64,000 nt of DNA from Sulfitobacter sp. HGT1. Lineage in GTDB: Bacteria; Pseudomonadota; Alphaproteobacteria; Rhodobacterales; Rhodobacteraceae. Both the position numbers and the translations under genes were made by a program. Below the pieces are notes generated by a model. The model did not search any database. It worked only from the letters and a program-made list of their open reading frames with translations, and was not told the origin of the DNA. Positions 33,575-42,122 of the stretch are shown here, piece after piece. Each line of letters starts with the position of its first letter. The first letter of the stretch is position 1. The DNA is taken from contig NZ_BLWI01000010.1 in NCBI RefSeq assembly GCF_013282155.1, positions 124,001 to 188,000 on the forward strand, given 5' to 3'.

Positions 33575-34246
33575 TCAGAGTTTGTTCAAAGCCTGAAACA
33601 TGCCCAGTTTCGCATTTTTGTGACCGCCGGGCCGGGTCAGCTCTTGGCGGACAACTTCGGCAAGGTGGTCGGTGATGCGGACCTTCTGGGTCTGGCCGAT
33701 GCGCTCTGCCTCGATGGCGACCTGACCGCCAAGACCGTCAAGGTCGGCTTTGACCTCATGCGGCTCTGCCAGCAGCAGACCGGTGCGCATATCGCGCAGG
33801 GTGATGCGGAACTTGATCGAATGCACGCCACCGGTGGTGTAGCGGGCTTTTTCCGTAAGTGCATGGAAACGCAGGACTTCGACACCGACGAGGGTCGGGA
33901 TTTCACCGCTGACGGATTGGGCGGTTTTCTGGATCGCGGCCTCGAAGATCGCTTTGACCTGCGCATGGCGGTCGCCAATGGGGTCGCCGCGCCAAACGAT
34001 GTCACCGGACGGGTAATAGCGGTTGGCCTCGGATACTTTGAGCGTTTCGGGAACGACCACCTTAATTTCGGAAATCTGCAAGTTTGACATAAACGCCGCT
34101 GGCGCTGCCGCTTGCTGTGTTTCCGTCGAGGCAAGACCCGGCGAGATCGGATAGCTGACCGCGTTGCGTGTTGCCGTGTCTGTCACTGCGCAGCCAGATA
34201 CCAGCGTGCCAAGGGTTAGGACTGCAAAAATCTTAAAAAGTTTCAT
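33575..34246 (-). CDS. DUF6778 family lipoprotein
   Basis: 223-residue exported protein. The signal peptide MKLFKIFAVLTLGTLVSGCA has lipobox LVSGC, so Cys19 should carry lipid. The mature part is a beta-rich domain (AAFMSNLQISEIKVVVPETL, YYPSGDIVWRGDPIGDRHAQ) that I recognise as the DUF6778 family of Rhodobacterales; function unknown. Three ATGs in a row precede it; I take the third (34246), which leaves six bases after GGGAG. It lies on the same strand as glnE and the 90-aa gene. Confidence 0.82.
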   Translation of the reverse strand: MKLFKIFAVLTLGTLVSGCAVTDTATRNAVSYPISPGLASTETQQAAAPAAFMSNLQISEIKVVVPETLKVSEANRYYPSGDIVWRGDPIGDRHAQVKAIFEAAIQKTAQSVSGEIPTLVGVEVLRFHALTEKARYTTGGVHSIKFRITLRDMRTGLLLAEPHEVKADLDGLGGQVAIEAERIGQTQKVRITDHLAEVVRQELTRPGGHKNAKLGMFQALNKL

Positions 34247-34407
34247 CATCATCTCCCGCCAATACGTATCGGCTGTTACTATGGTTAGGGAGTGTTTGAC
34301 CCCGAAATGGGGCAGGTTTGGGGCGGAAATGCACAAGACCTGTGACGATACAAAGGTATTTCTGCACATTTCCGTACGATTTCAGTGTTTGGCTGCAATC
34401 TGCGGCC

Positions 34408-34680
34408 TTAATGTCGGGGGCGGCTTTTCCATCCACCGCGACGGCGAGGTGCGGCCATAGCTTGCAGCCCTTCGCGCATAACGCCGGTCATCGGGTGTTG
34501 CGGTTCGGTGATGCCGTACCTGTCCAGCATGACCCGAATCGTGGGGCCGGTGTCTGTATCCAGTGGCAGGCTCAACGCCCAATCCAGAAAGATCGTCCGG
34601 CATTCGGATTTGGTGATGCCCTCGATCTGGTAGGCTTCGAAAATCAGGCCTTTGGGGTCCAACGCATCGCCTTTTTTCAT
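34408..34680 (-). CDS. Small conserved protein (90 aa) coupled to glnE
   Basis: Starts MKKGDALDPKGLIFEAYQIE and has CRTIFLDWALSLP in the middle, ending in an Arg-rich tail (RRRGGWKSRPRH). No membrane segment or signal. Its start codon overlaps the stop of glnE by four bases (ATGA), so it is translated from the glnE message. I recall relatives in the same place in other Rhodobacterales, which supports a real gene, but no function is known. Confidence 0.72.
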   Translation of the reverse strand: MKKGDALDPKGLIFEAYQIEGITKSECRTIFLDWALSLPLDTDTGPTIRVMLDRYGITEPQHPMTGVMREGLQAMAAPRRRGGWKSRPRH

Positions 34681-37508
34681 GGGGTGTCCTTTTCCGGGCC
34701 GCTGTCCGGGTCCTTGGTAAAGTCTTGCAACGCGCCGTCAATGATGGATGCGGCCACATTGTAGGTCTCGGCCAGATGGGTTTCCAACGCTTCGAGACTG
34801 TCGCAGTGCAGGCTGCGCGTCAAAAACCCCTTGCCCGCCTGCCCCAACTGGTCGCTGCGCAAAATCTTTGCCGATAAAAGCCGCGTCGCCGATTGCAGCG
34901 CCCAGCAGGTGTCATAGGCATCCTTGAGCCGTTGTGCATCCGCAGCACTGATGATCGAGGACGCAGCCGCCGCATCAAGGCCGGCGGTGATCTGGAACGC
35001 GGTTTCGCCCCGCAGCAACGCCCCCGCTTGGGCCAGTAATTCGATATCCTGCAACCGTCCCGGCCCGTTCTTTGCGTCCCAGATGCCATCTGCCGCCTTT
35101 GCTGCCGCCAGACGCCCCCGCATCTGCGCGACCTCTTCCAAGGTGGCTGACCTGTCGCGCGGCTTGGCCAGCACGTTGCTGCGCAGTGCCACGAAATCAT
35201 CCGCCAGATCTTTTGGCCCCACGATCACATCGGCACGGGTCAGCGCCAGATGCTCCCAAACCCAAGCCTGGGTCATCTGGTAGCTTTCAAAACTGGCAAG
35301 GCTGGTGGCGACCGGCCCCTGATTGCCCGAAGGGCGCAGGCGCATATCCACCTCGTAAAGCCGCCCTTGGGACATGGGGGCGGTCATTGCGGTGATCATC
35401 GCCTGGGTCAGACGCGCATAATACAGGCGTGCGGCCAAGGGGCGCTTGCCGTCCGACGCCTCGACATCTGCCGGATCGTAAATCACGATCATGTCCAGAT
35501 CAGAGGTCGCAGTCAGACGCCGCGCGCCCAGCGACCCCATGCCGACCAACACAGCGCCCCGCCCCGGTGGCGTTCCGTGTTTGCGGGCGAATTCATCCAC
35601 GACCACCGGCCAAAGCGCCTGCAACACCGCGCGCGCCAGATCGGCATATTGCACCCCCGCCGTGGCCGCATCCGTCAACCCGCGCAGATGGTGCACCCCA
35701 ACCCTGAAATGCCATTCACGGGCCCAGCGTCGGGTCGCATCCAGCCGCGCCTCGTAATCGCCCTCGGCTTTCAGCGCATCGCTCAAGGCGTCTCGCAGTG
35801 CCGCTTCTCCGGGCCAGTCGCTAAAGAAATCACCGCCAATTACCGCATCGAACACCGCCGCATTGCGCGACAGATATTCCGCCAGTTCCGGCGAGGTGCT
35901 CACGATGTCGATCAACAGTTCCGACAGCGACGGGTTGATCTTGAGCAGCGAAAACAACTGCACCCCTGCCGGAAGGCGCGACAGGAACCCGTCAAAGGCC
36001 AGCAAGGCTTCGGCCGGTTTGTCGGCTTCGGCCAGACGCGCCAGCAACCCGGGTTTGAGTTCGGCAAAAAGATCGGCCCCGCGCGCGTTGCGCAAGGCCG
36101 GATAGGTAAACCAGCGGTCCAGAACGGCGCTGTCAAAGACATGGGCCATGCCTTGGGACTGCGCCGCATCGGGTTGCGCGGTGTCCGATCCGGCAAAGAA
36201 ACCTTCGGTAAGGTGGTGCACTTCGGCCAGACGGCGGTGCAGATCGGTTTCCAGCTCGCCAATGTCGCGGTCCATCATGGCGGCCAGTCTGGCGAACCCG
36301 TCTTCGGTGGTCGGCAAGGTATGGGTTTGCGCGTCGCGGATCATCTGGACGCGGTGTTCGACGGTGCGGTGCGCGCGGTAATGATCGGTCAGGGTCTCGG
36401 CCACATCCGCCGGAAGCCAGCCTTTTTCCCGCAGCACCGCCAGCCCTTCGCAGGTGCCCCGCACCCGCAGGTCGGCATCACGCCCCCCCGCAATCAACTG
36501 ACGGGTCTGGGTGAAAAACTCGATCTCGCGGATACCGCCGCGCCCCAGCTTCATGTTGTGACCCGGCAAGGTGATCGGGCCACCCAGACCTTTATGTTCG
36601 CGGATCGCAAGGCGCATGTCATGGGCATCCTGAATCGCGGCGAAATCCAGATGGCGCCGCCACACGAACGGGCGCAAGGCGGATAGAAACCGGTTGCCGG
36701 CCCCCAGATCACCCGCCGCCGGTCGCGCCTTGATATAGGCAGCGCGTTCCCAGGTGCGGCCCAGGCTCTCGTAATACCGCTCCGCCGCCTCCATCGCCAT
36801 GCAAACGGGGGTGACTGCCGGGTCAGGGCGCAGCCGCAGATCGGTGCGAAACACATAGCCGTCGCCGGTCAGATCGTTCAACGTCCCGCTCATCGCCCGG
36901 GTCGCGCGGACAAAGGCGGTGCGGGCATCGTGAAAATCATCCGTCTCGAAACGGGTTTCATCAAACAGACAGATCAGATCAATGTCCGATGAATAGTTCA
37001 GCTCGTGCGCGCCCATCTTGCCCATCGCCAGCACAACCATGCCCGCGCCGGTTTCGGCGTCCTCCGCTGTCATGCCGGGCAGCTTGCCACGCTTGATCTG
37101 GGCACGTAAACCCGCGCGAAGGGCCGCCTGACAGGCCGCATCGGCAAAATCCGTCAACGCAGCGGTCACCTGCTCCAGCTCCCAGGCACCCGCCAGATCG
37201 GCGAGCCCCGTCATCAACGCGACCCGGCGCTTGCCCTGCCGCAGATGGCTGGCAAGCTGGTCATCAGGCACATCGCCCGCCCCCGCAATCTCGGCCTGCA
37301 CGGCGGCTGCCGGATCATCAAAGGCGGCTTCGCACCACGCGGCTTCCTTTTGCATCAGGTCCAGCAGATAGGGCGACACGGACCCTGCCCCGGCCACCAA
37401 AGCGCCAAGTTCCGGCGCAAGATGTGGCATCGCACGCCGCGCATCATCGGCCTGATCGGCGGTGAAAATGCGTGGAACGCGGGTGATCTGGCTGGCAAAA
37501 CTGGTCAT
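34677..37508 (-). CDS. glnE: Bifunctional glutamine-synthetase adenylyltransferase/deadenylyltransferase
   Basis: 943 residues, the normal size. The N-terminal catalytic domain (deadenylylation) has AMGKMGAHELNYSSDIDLIC with the D-x-D pair; the C-terminal domain (adenylylation) has GMGSLGARRLTATSDLDMIV. Between them is the helical region that binds PII, and GRGGIREIEFFTQTRQLIAG matches the conserved central motif. The enzyme adds and removes AMP on glutamine synthetase in response to nitrogen state. The promoter region upstream is shared with the DUF2852 gene and contains two strong inverted-repeat sites (37594 and 37653). Confidence 0.95.
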   Translation of the reverse strand: MTSFASQITRVPRIFTADQADDARRAMPHLAPELGALVAGAGSVSPYLLDLMQKEAAWCEAAFDDPAAAVQAEIAGAGDVPDDQLASHLRQGKRRVALMTGLADLAGAWELEQVTAALTDFADAACQAALRAGLRAQIKRGKLPGMTAEDAETGAGMVVLAMGKMGAHELNYSSDIDLICLFDETRFETDDFHDARTAFVRATRAMSGTLNDLTGDGYVFRTDLRLRPDPAVTPVCMAMEAAERYYESLGRTWERAAYIKARPAAGDLGAGNRFLSALRPFVWRRHLDFAAIQDAHDMRLAIREHKGLGGPITLPGHNMKLGRGGIREIEFFTQTRQLIAGGRDADLRVRGTCEGLAVLREKGWLPADVAETLTDHYRAHRTVEHRVQMIRDAQTHTLPTTEDGFARLAAMMDRDIGELETDLHRRLAEVHHLTEGFFAGSDTAQPDAAQSQGMAHVFDSAVLDRWFTYPALRNARGADLFAELKPGLLARLAEADKPAEALLAFDGFLSRLPAGVQLFSLLKINPSLSELLIDIVSTSPELAEYLSRNAAVFDAVIGGDFFSDWPGEAALRDALSDALKAEGDYEARLDATRRWAREWHFRVGVHHLRGLTDAATAGVQYADLARAVLQALWPVVVDEFARKHGTPPGRGAVLVGMGSLGARRLTATSDLDMIVIYDPADVEASDGKRPLAARLYYARLTQAMITAMTAPMSQGRLYEVDMRLRPSGNQGPVATSLASFESYQMTQAWVWEHLALTRADVIVGPKDLADDFVALRSNVLAKPRDRSATLEEVAQMRGRLAAAKAADGIWDAKNGPGRLQDIELLAQAGALLRGETAFQITAGLDAAAASSIISAADAQRLKDAYDTCWALQSATRLLSAKILRSDQLGQAGKGFLTRSLHCDSLEALETHLAETYNVAASIIDGALQDFTKDPDSGPEKDTP

Positions 37509-37593
37509 GCCCCAGCATTCGCTGTTTCGGCGGTTTCGGTCAATGGCTGGTTTTTCCCCATGAAATCAATCGGGTCATGCCCGCGCAGCAAAA

Positions 37594-37616
37594 TAATGTA
37601 AAAAAGATTTACATTA
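37594..37616. promoter_or_regulatory. Inverted-repeat operator 1 between glnE and the DUF2852 gene
   Basis: Perfect nine-base arms TAATGTAAA and TTTACATTA separated by AAAGA (five bases). It is a 23-base dyad with helical-turn spacing, typical of a dimeric helix-turn-helix regulator. Confidence 0.6.
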
Positions 37617-37652
37617 CCTCTTGCGTAAATCCCCAACAGCCACAATCTACTG

Positions 37653-37675
37653 TAATGTGAAGGGGATTTACATAC
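37653..37675. promoter_or_regulatory. Inverted-repeat operator 2 between glnE and the DUF2852 gene
   Basis: TAATGTGAA and TTTACATAC with the same five-base spacing as operator 1; 7 of 9 arm positions pair. Part of it (GGGGATTTAC, 37662-37671) is also the exact reverse complement of GTAAATCCCC at 37625-37634, so a third half-site lies between the two operators. Confidence 0.55.
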
Positions 37676-37737
37676 ACCCGCACAACATCAGGCCCGAGGT
37701 ATTCAGGGCCACCACACTCTGACCGAAAGGGACGTTC

Positions 37738-38145
37738 ATGACACAGACCTATACCCCCGCCTATGCACCGCAACGCAGCTGGTTGGGCCGCGCCGAAGAC
37801 TTTCTCGACTCCAAAGGCAAGGCCGCCTGGATCGCAGCAACGGTTGCCGGTTTCATCGTCTTCTGGCCCGCAGGCCTTGCCCTTCTTGCTTATATGATCT
37901 GGAGTAAACGCATGTTTAAATCATCCTCCTGTGCCAAGCGCAGCAGCCACCGCCACATGACCACCCGGTCCACCGGCAACGCCGCATTCGACGCCTACAA
38001 GGCCGACACATTGGCCCGCCTCGAAGAAGAGCAAACCAATTTCGAGGCCTTCCTGACCCGTCTGCGCGAAGCAAAGGACAAGGCCGAATTCGACCAGTTC
38101 ATGGCCGAAGGCTCCGACAAAAGCGAAGATGTGCAAAACGCATAA
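37738..38145 (+). CDS. DUF2852 family membrane protein
   Basis: 135 residues. It starts MTQTYTPAYAPQRSWLGRAE, has one hydrophobic helix (AAWIAATVAGFIVFWPAGLALLAYMIW) and then a cytoplasmic Lys/Arg/Ser-rich stretch and a coiled-coil-like tail (DAYKADTLARLEEEQTNFEA). The WPAG in the helix is the DUF2852 hallmark. Function unknown. Its 5' region holds two TAATGTAAA-type dyads, so expression is probably switched by a dedicated regulator. A strong stem-loop follows before the RDD gene. Confidence 0.85.
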   Translation: MTQTYTPAYAPQRSWLGRAEDFLDSKGKAAWIAATVAGFIVFWPAGLALLAYMIWSKRMFKSSSCAKRSSHRHMTTRSTGNAAFDAYKADTLARLEEEQTNFEAFLTRLREAKDKAEFDQFMAEGSDKSEDVQNA

Positions 38146-38160
38146 TCTTGACCAGCCCCC

Positions 38161-38185
38161 TTGCCCCCCGACATACGGGGGGCAA
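38161..38185 (+). terminator. Strong stem-loop after the DUF2852 gene
   Basis: Ten-base perfect stem TTGCCCCCCG (38161-38170) with CGGGGGGCAA (38176-38185) around ACATA. No T-run follows, so termination is uncertain; a second hairpin CCGCT-GCCCCAT-AGCGG comes shortly after. Confidence 0.45.
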
Positions 38186-38239
38186 ACCCGCCATACCGCT
38201 GCCCCATAGCGGCACCGCCAATCCGACAAGGACACCGAC

Positions 38240-38677
38240 ATGAGCCTGACCCCCGATCCCGACATCCAGCCCGAATTCTACGACGGTGTTGCCGCCAAAC
38301 GCCTGTTTGCCTGGGTCGTTGATGCGGTCATCATCTTTCTCGCCTGCCTCGTGACCCTGCCCTTTACCGCCTTTAGCGGGGTGTTTTTCTTTCCCCTGAT
38401 GATCCTCGTCATCGGCTTTGTCTACCGTGTGGCCACCCTGAGCAGCGGATCGGCCACCTGGGGTATGCGCCTGATGGGGATGGAGCTGCGCACAAATGCC
38501 GACGAACCTCTGGATGCAGGCACTGCGTTCCTGCACACATTGGGCTATACCATCAGCATCGGCGTGATGCCGCTGCAACTGATTTCCATTGTTCTGATGG
38601 GCACAACCGCAAGGTGCCAAGGGCTTAGCGACATGGTGCTCGGCACGGTTGCGCTGAACCGGCGCAAGGAAATCTAG
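38240..38677 (+). CDS. RDD family membrane protein
   Basis: 145 residues with the RDD signature near the N terminus: KRLFAWVVDAVIIFLACLVT, containing the conserved Arg-x(n)-Asp-Asp-like pattern as R-FAWVVDA. Three hydrophobic segments are visible, with SATWGMRLMGMELR between segments 2 and 3, a conserved element of the family. Some RDD proteins are cation antiporters or accessory membrane factors; this one has no context to decide. It is probably co-transcribed with bpt downstream, 69 bases away. Confidence 0.85.
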   Translation: MSLTPDPDIQPEFYDGVAAKRLFAWVVDAVIIFLACLVTLPFTAFSGVFFFPLMILVIGFVYRVATLSSGSATWGMRLMGMELRTNADEPLDAGTAFLHTLGYTISIGVMPLQLISIVLMGTTARCQGLSDMVLGTVALNRRKEI

Positions 38678-38746
38678 CGCACCGCGAAAGGGGCTTGGCG
38701 TCCCGAAACCCTGTTGGTATCCTTTTGTGAACAATATCGGAATAGC

Positions 38747-39568
38747 ATGCGCCATACCCTTCCTATTGCCCCGCAGTTCTATGTGACAGCGCCCCAGCCC
38801 TGCCCCTATCTTGAGGGGCGGGTTGAACGCAAACTGTTCACGGCCTTGCAAGGGGAAACCGCAGCGATCCTGAACGACAGCCTGTCCGCCCAAGGGTTCC
38901 GGCGCTCGCAAAACGTGCTCTACCGCCCGTCCTGTGCCGATTGCGCCTCTTGCCTGTCGGCGCGGATCAATGTCGCGGATTTCACCCCCAGCAAAAGCCA
39001 GAAGCGGATTCTCAAGCGCAATGCGAACCTGACCCGCCGCGCCACGTCGCCCTGGGCCACCGAAGACCAATACGACCTGTTCCGCCGCTACCTTGACAGC
39101 CGCCATGCCGATGGCGGGATGGCCGATATGGATGTGTTCGAATTCGCCGCGATGATCGAGGAAACCCCGATCCGCAGCCGCGTCATCCAATATACCGACA
39201 CCACCACCAAAGAACTCATCGGCGTTTGCCTGACGGATGTTCTGGGTGACGGGGTCAGCATGGTCTATTCCTTCTACACCCCCGACCTGCCGCAAAACGG
39301 CCTGGGCAATTATATCATCCTGGATCATATCGACATCGCCCGCACCGCCGGCCTGCCTTACGTCTATCTGGGTTACTGGGTGCCGGGCAGCCAGAAAATG
39401 GGCTATAAGGCCAAGTTCTCCGGCCTCGAGGTCTATGTCGGCGGCCAGTGGCAAAAGCTCAAAGACCCGTCCGATTTCAACCCGGACCATCACCCGTTGC
39501 ACACCGACCCGATCGCCGAACAGGTGGCCAATATCGCCCTGCCCGATCTGTCCCCCAAACGCAGCTGA
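38747..39568 (+). CDS. bpt: Aspartate/glutamate leucyltransferase (bacterial Bpt, ATE family)
   Basis: Transfers leucine from Leu-tRNA to proteins that begin with Asp or Glu, marking them for ClpS-ClpAP degradation. The 273-residue chain has the family landmarks [16 protein letters not shown], the cysteine-containing block [18 protein letters not shown] and the C-terminal [20 protein letters not shown] and [19 protein letters not shown] motifs. The ATG at 38747 ([13 protein letters not shown]) is used; an upstream TTG would add 11 unrelated residues. It converges with the TRAP operon across a repeat and a terminator. Confidence 0.94.
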   Translation: MRHTLPIAPQFYVTAPQPCPYLEGRVERKLFTALQGETAAILNDSLSAQGFRRSQNVLYRPSCADCASCLSARINVADFTPSKSQKRILKRNANLTRRATSPWATEDQYDLFRRYLDSRHADGGMADMDVFEFAAMIEETPIRSRVIQYTDTTTKELIGVCLTDVLGDGVSMVYSFYTPDLPQNGLGNYIILDHIDIARTAGLPYVYLGYWVPGSQKMGYKAKFSGLEVYVGGQWQKLKDPSDFNPDHHPLHTDPIAEQVANIALPDLSPKRS

Positions 39569-39577
39569 TCCTCCGCC

Positions 39578-39631
39578 TTCTCTGGCTCTCAAATATCCTC
39601 GGGGGAGTTTGAGGGGGCAGACAGCCCCCTC
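39578..39631. repeat. GC-rich dispersed element, copy 3
   Basis: TTCTCTGGCTCTCAAATATC, then CTCGGGGG, and a hairpin GAGGGGGC (39611-39618), loop AGACA, GCCCCCTC (39624-39631). Same block order as the copies at 13139 and 53713 and, reversed, at 2099. Again it is in the gap between two converging genes. Confidence 0.65.
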
Positions 39632-39699
39632 ATTTCGATTCCGGGTGCGCGGCTTGAGGTCCGACAAAGGATCACGCCCACACATTACCGAAAACGACA

Positions 39700-39731
39700 A
39701 AGGGCACCCAACCGGGTGCCCTTAGCTTTTT
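39700..39731. terminator. Terminator between bpt and the TRAP operon
   Basis: Ten-base perfect stem AAGGGCACCC (39700-39709) and GGGTGCCCTT (39714-39723) with loop AACC. On the plus strand it is followed by AGCTTTTTC; on the minus strand by TGTCGTTTT. It can therefore stop transcripts from both sides. Confidence 0.75.
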
Positions 39732-39752
39732 CTTAAACCTGATGTGCCCCGA

Positions 39753-42107
39753 TCAGTTCGGGATCAGATCCGGCACGATCGTGACGATCACAGGGAACAT
39801 CCACAACAGCCCCAAAGCCCCGACCTGGATCAACACGAACGGAATGATCCCGCGGTAGATATGGCCGGTTGTGACGCTCGCCGGGGCGACCCCGCGCAGA
39901 TAGAACAACGCAAAGCCGAAGGGCGGTGTCAGGAAGGACGTTTGCAGGTTCACCGCGATCATGATGGTCACCCATTTAGGGTCAAAGGTGCCGCCGTAAA
40001 TCACCGGCCCGACAATCGGGATCACGATATAGATGATCTCGAGGAAATCGAGAACGAAGCCCAGCACGAACAACACAAGCATCACGATCAGGAACACGGT
40101 CAGCTCGTTGTCAAAGCTCTTGAGCCATTGCTGGATGTAATGTTCGCCGCCAAAGGAGATCACCACAAGGTTCAGCAACTGCGACCCGATCAGGATCGTG
40201 AACACCATCGACGTGACTTTGGCAGTTTCGCGCACGACCGGGCTAAGAACCCCGGATGTGTACAAAATCCAGCACGAGAACAGCAGCCCGAACACCGCAT
40301 AGAGATAGGCACCGTAAGCCACAAAGAACGCGACCCAGTTTTCGAACCCGACGTCGTCCTGATTGATGCGCAGGTCAAAGTTCACGCCCACGAGGATAGA
40401 GATCAGGATCGCCAGTGTGGACCAGATGATCACCTTGGGTGACCGGTCCAGATCGGTCAGCTTGCGGTAGGCCGCCAGCATGATCGCCCCGCCGGCACCA
40501 AGTGCCGCCGCCGGTGTCGGGTTGGTGATACCTCCAAGGATCGACCCCAGAACAGCAACGATCAGAACCAGTGGCGGGAACACCACGCGGATCAATTCAT
40601 TGCCCGCGCAGAGCTTCAGCGCATAGAGCACCCCGTACATCACGGCAACAAACGGGAGCGCCATCAGCACGACCATTGTCCCCGGCGATGTGGTTGGACC
40701 GACCAGCAGGATATCGACCAGCACCGTCAAAACCAGACCGATCCCGCCGATGATCAACGGACGTCTGTCCGATGACGGCGACACGCCGCGTCCTGTCGTC
40801 AGCACCAAGCCCAGGAAGATCAGGATGATCGCAACACCGGTACCGATGGGCGCGGCATCGCTGATCTTGTCAGCCTGTTTTTGCGCCAGGGCTTCCTCGG
40901 ACAGCTTTTCGCTGGCCTGCTGGCCCCCTGCTGCTTCGATTGCGGCCTGTTCGGCGACGGCGGTATCCCACGCTTCTTGACCGTGCAGCTCGATCATCGC
41001 GGTCTGACACTCGGGCCCGACATTGGTGCGCAGGCTGGCGCCTTCACCGATATCGCTAAAGCTGGACACGACCGTGGACTGGCTGCCGACGATGCCCATG
41101 TTGCCAAGGAAGATCGTGCCGACAATCAGCAAAACCGGTGCGCCGAGGAACCAGGTGAACCCTTCACCGCGGGTGATTGGTTCTGCATTGGTCGACCCCA
41201 TCGGCACAGCAGGTGCCTTTTCAGGGTTAAACAGCGCATAGACAAAGGCATAAAGCGCATAAAGCAGTGCCAGCAGGATGCCCGGCAGCAAGGCCGCCTG
41301 AAACAAGGTCCCAACGGAAACCACCGCCGGTTGACCCAAATAGGTCAAGGCATCGGTACAGCCGGCAGATGTCGCGCGCGCCTCTTGGGCGGCGGAATAC
41401 AAGTCACCAGCCAATGTGCCCAGCAGAACGATCACGATGGAGGGCGGAATGATCTGCCCCAAAGTGCCCGACGCCGCGATGACGCCCGTGGACAGTTCCG
41501 GCGAATAGCCGTTGCGCAGCATTGTCGGCAGCGCAAGCAGGCCCATGGTCACAACAGTTGCACCCACAATACCTGTCGATGCGGCCAGAAACGCGCCCAC
41601 AACAACGATCGACACGGCCAGACCACCGGGCAGCGGGCCAAAGACGCGCGCCATCGTGGTCAGCAGATCATTCGCAATCTTGGAGCGTTCGAGCGTGATG
41701 CCCATCAGAACGAACATCAAAACGGCAAGCAGTGTTTCGATGGACTGGCCTGCCAGAACACGTTCGTTCATGCGGTTCACAATGAACGACACGTTGCGGT
41801 TCATCGCCTCTTCCCAACCGGCGGGGAAAACGCTTTCGCCGATACGTGGCAAATCAGGGTATCTGAACTTGGATACCGCATCATTGGGCACGCCGGAATT
41901 CACAAGATCACGGTAGGCTTGCGAGGATTGGTCGATCGCCTGATGGATCAACAACCCTGCGCTATCCAGCGCCGCAATGATCGCGAATGAGATAACACCG
42001 GCCCCCCCGATGGCAAAAGCCACCGGAAAGCCAGACAAAATGCCGCCAAAGAGACAGACAAAAACGATAATCAGGCCAACTTCGACCCCGTCGAGACCAA
42101 AAAGCAT
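39753..42107 (-). CDS. TRAP transporter large permease, enlarged DctM (784 aa)
   Basis: Membrane component that moves the substrate through a Na+-driven TRAP importer. Recognisable DctM elements are GGILSGFPVAFAIGGAGVIS at the N terminus, LAVLMFVLMGITLERSKIAN, the Gly-rich ATVVTMGLLALPTMLRNGYS and ASGTLGQIIPPSIVIVLLG, and near the end PPFGFALFYLRGVAP. The usual length is about 430; here an extra block of some 300 residues with additional membrane helices is inserted after residue 260, which includes an acidic soluble stretch (EEALAQKQADKISDAAPIGT). It is the last gene of the SBP-small-large operon. Confidence 0.9.
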   Translation of the reverse strand: MLFGLDGVEVGLIIVFVCLFGGILSGFPVAFAIGGAGVISFAIIAALDSAGLLIHQAIDQSSQAYRDLVNSGVPNDAVSKFRYPDLPRIGESVFPAGWEEAMNRNVSFIVNRMNERVLAGQSIETLLAVLMFVLMGITLERSKIANDLLTTMARVFGPLPGGLAVSIVVVGAFLAASTGIVGATVVTMGLLALPTMLRNGYSPELSTGVIAASGTLGQIIPPSIVIVLLGTLAGDLYSAAQEARATSAGCTDALTYLGQPAVVSVGTLFQAALLPGILLALLYALYAFVYALFNPEKAPAVPMGSTNAEPITRGEGFTWFLGAPVLLIVGTIFLGNMGIVGSQSTVVSSFSDIGEGASLRTNVGPECQTAMIELHGQEAWDTAVAEQAAIEAAGGQQASEKLSEEALAQKQADKISDAAPIGTGVAIILIFLGLVLTTGRGVSPSSDRRPLIIGGIGLVLTVLVDILLVGPTTSPGTMVVLMALPFVAVMYGVLYALKLCAGNELIRVVFPPLVLIVAVLGSILGGITNPTPAAALGAGGAIMLAAYRKLTDLDRSPKVIIWSTLAILISILVGVNFDLRINQDDVGFENWVAFFVAYGAYLYAVFGLLFSCWILYTSGVLSPVVRETAKVTSMVFTILIGSQLLNLVVISFGGEHYIQQWLKSFDNELTVFLIVMLVLFVLGFVLDFLEIIYIVIPIVGPVIYGGTFDPKWVTIMIAVNLQTSFLTPPFGFALFYLRGVAPASVTTGHIYRGIIPFVLIQVGALGLLWMFPVIVTIVPDLIPN

Positions 42108-42122
42108 CGGACGCCCCTTAAA

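Noticed and set aside
35250..36686. 478-codon open frame on the plus strand inside glnE
   Set aside because: Antisense to the well-supported glnE gene, with a His/Gln/Arg-rich composition typical of shadow frames in GC-rich DNA and no ribosome-binding site.
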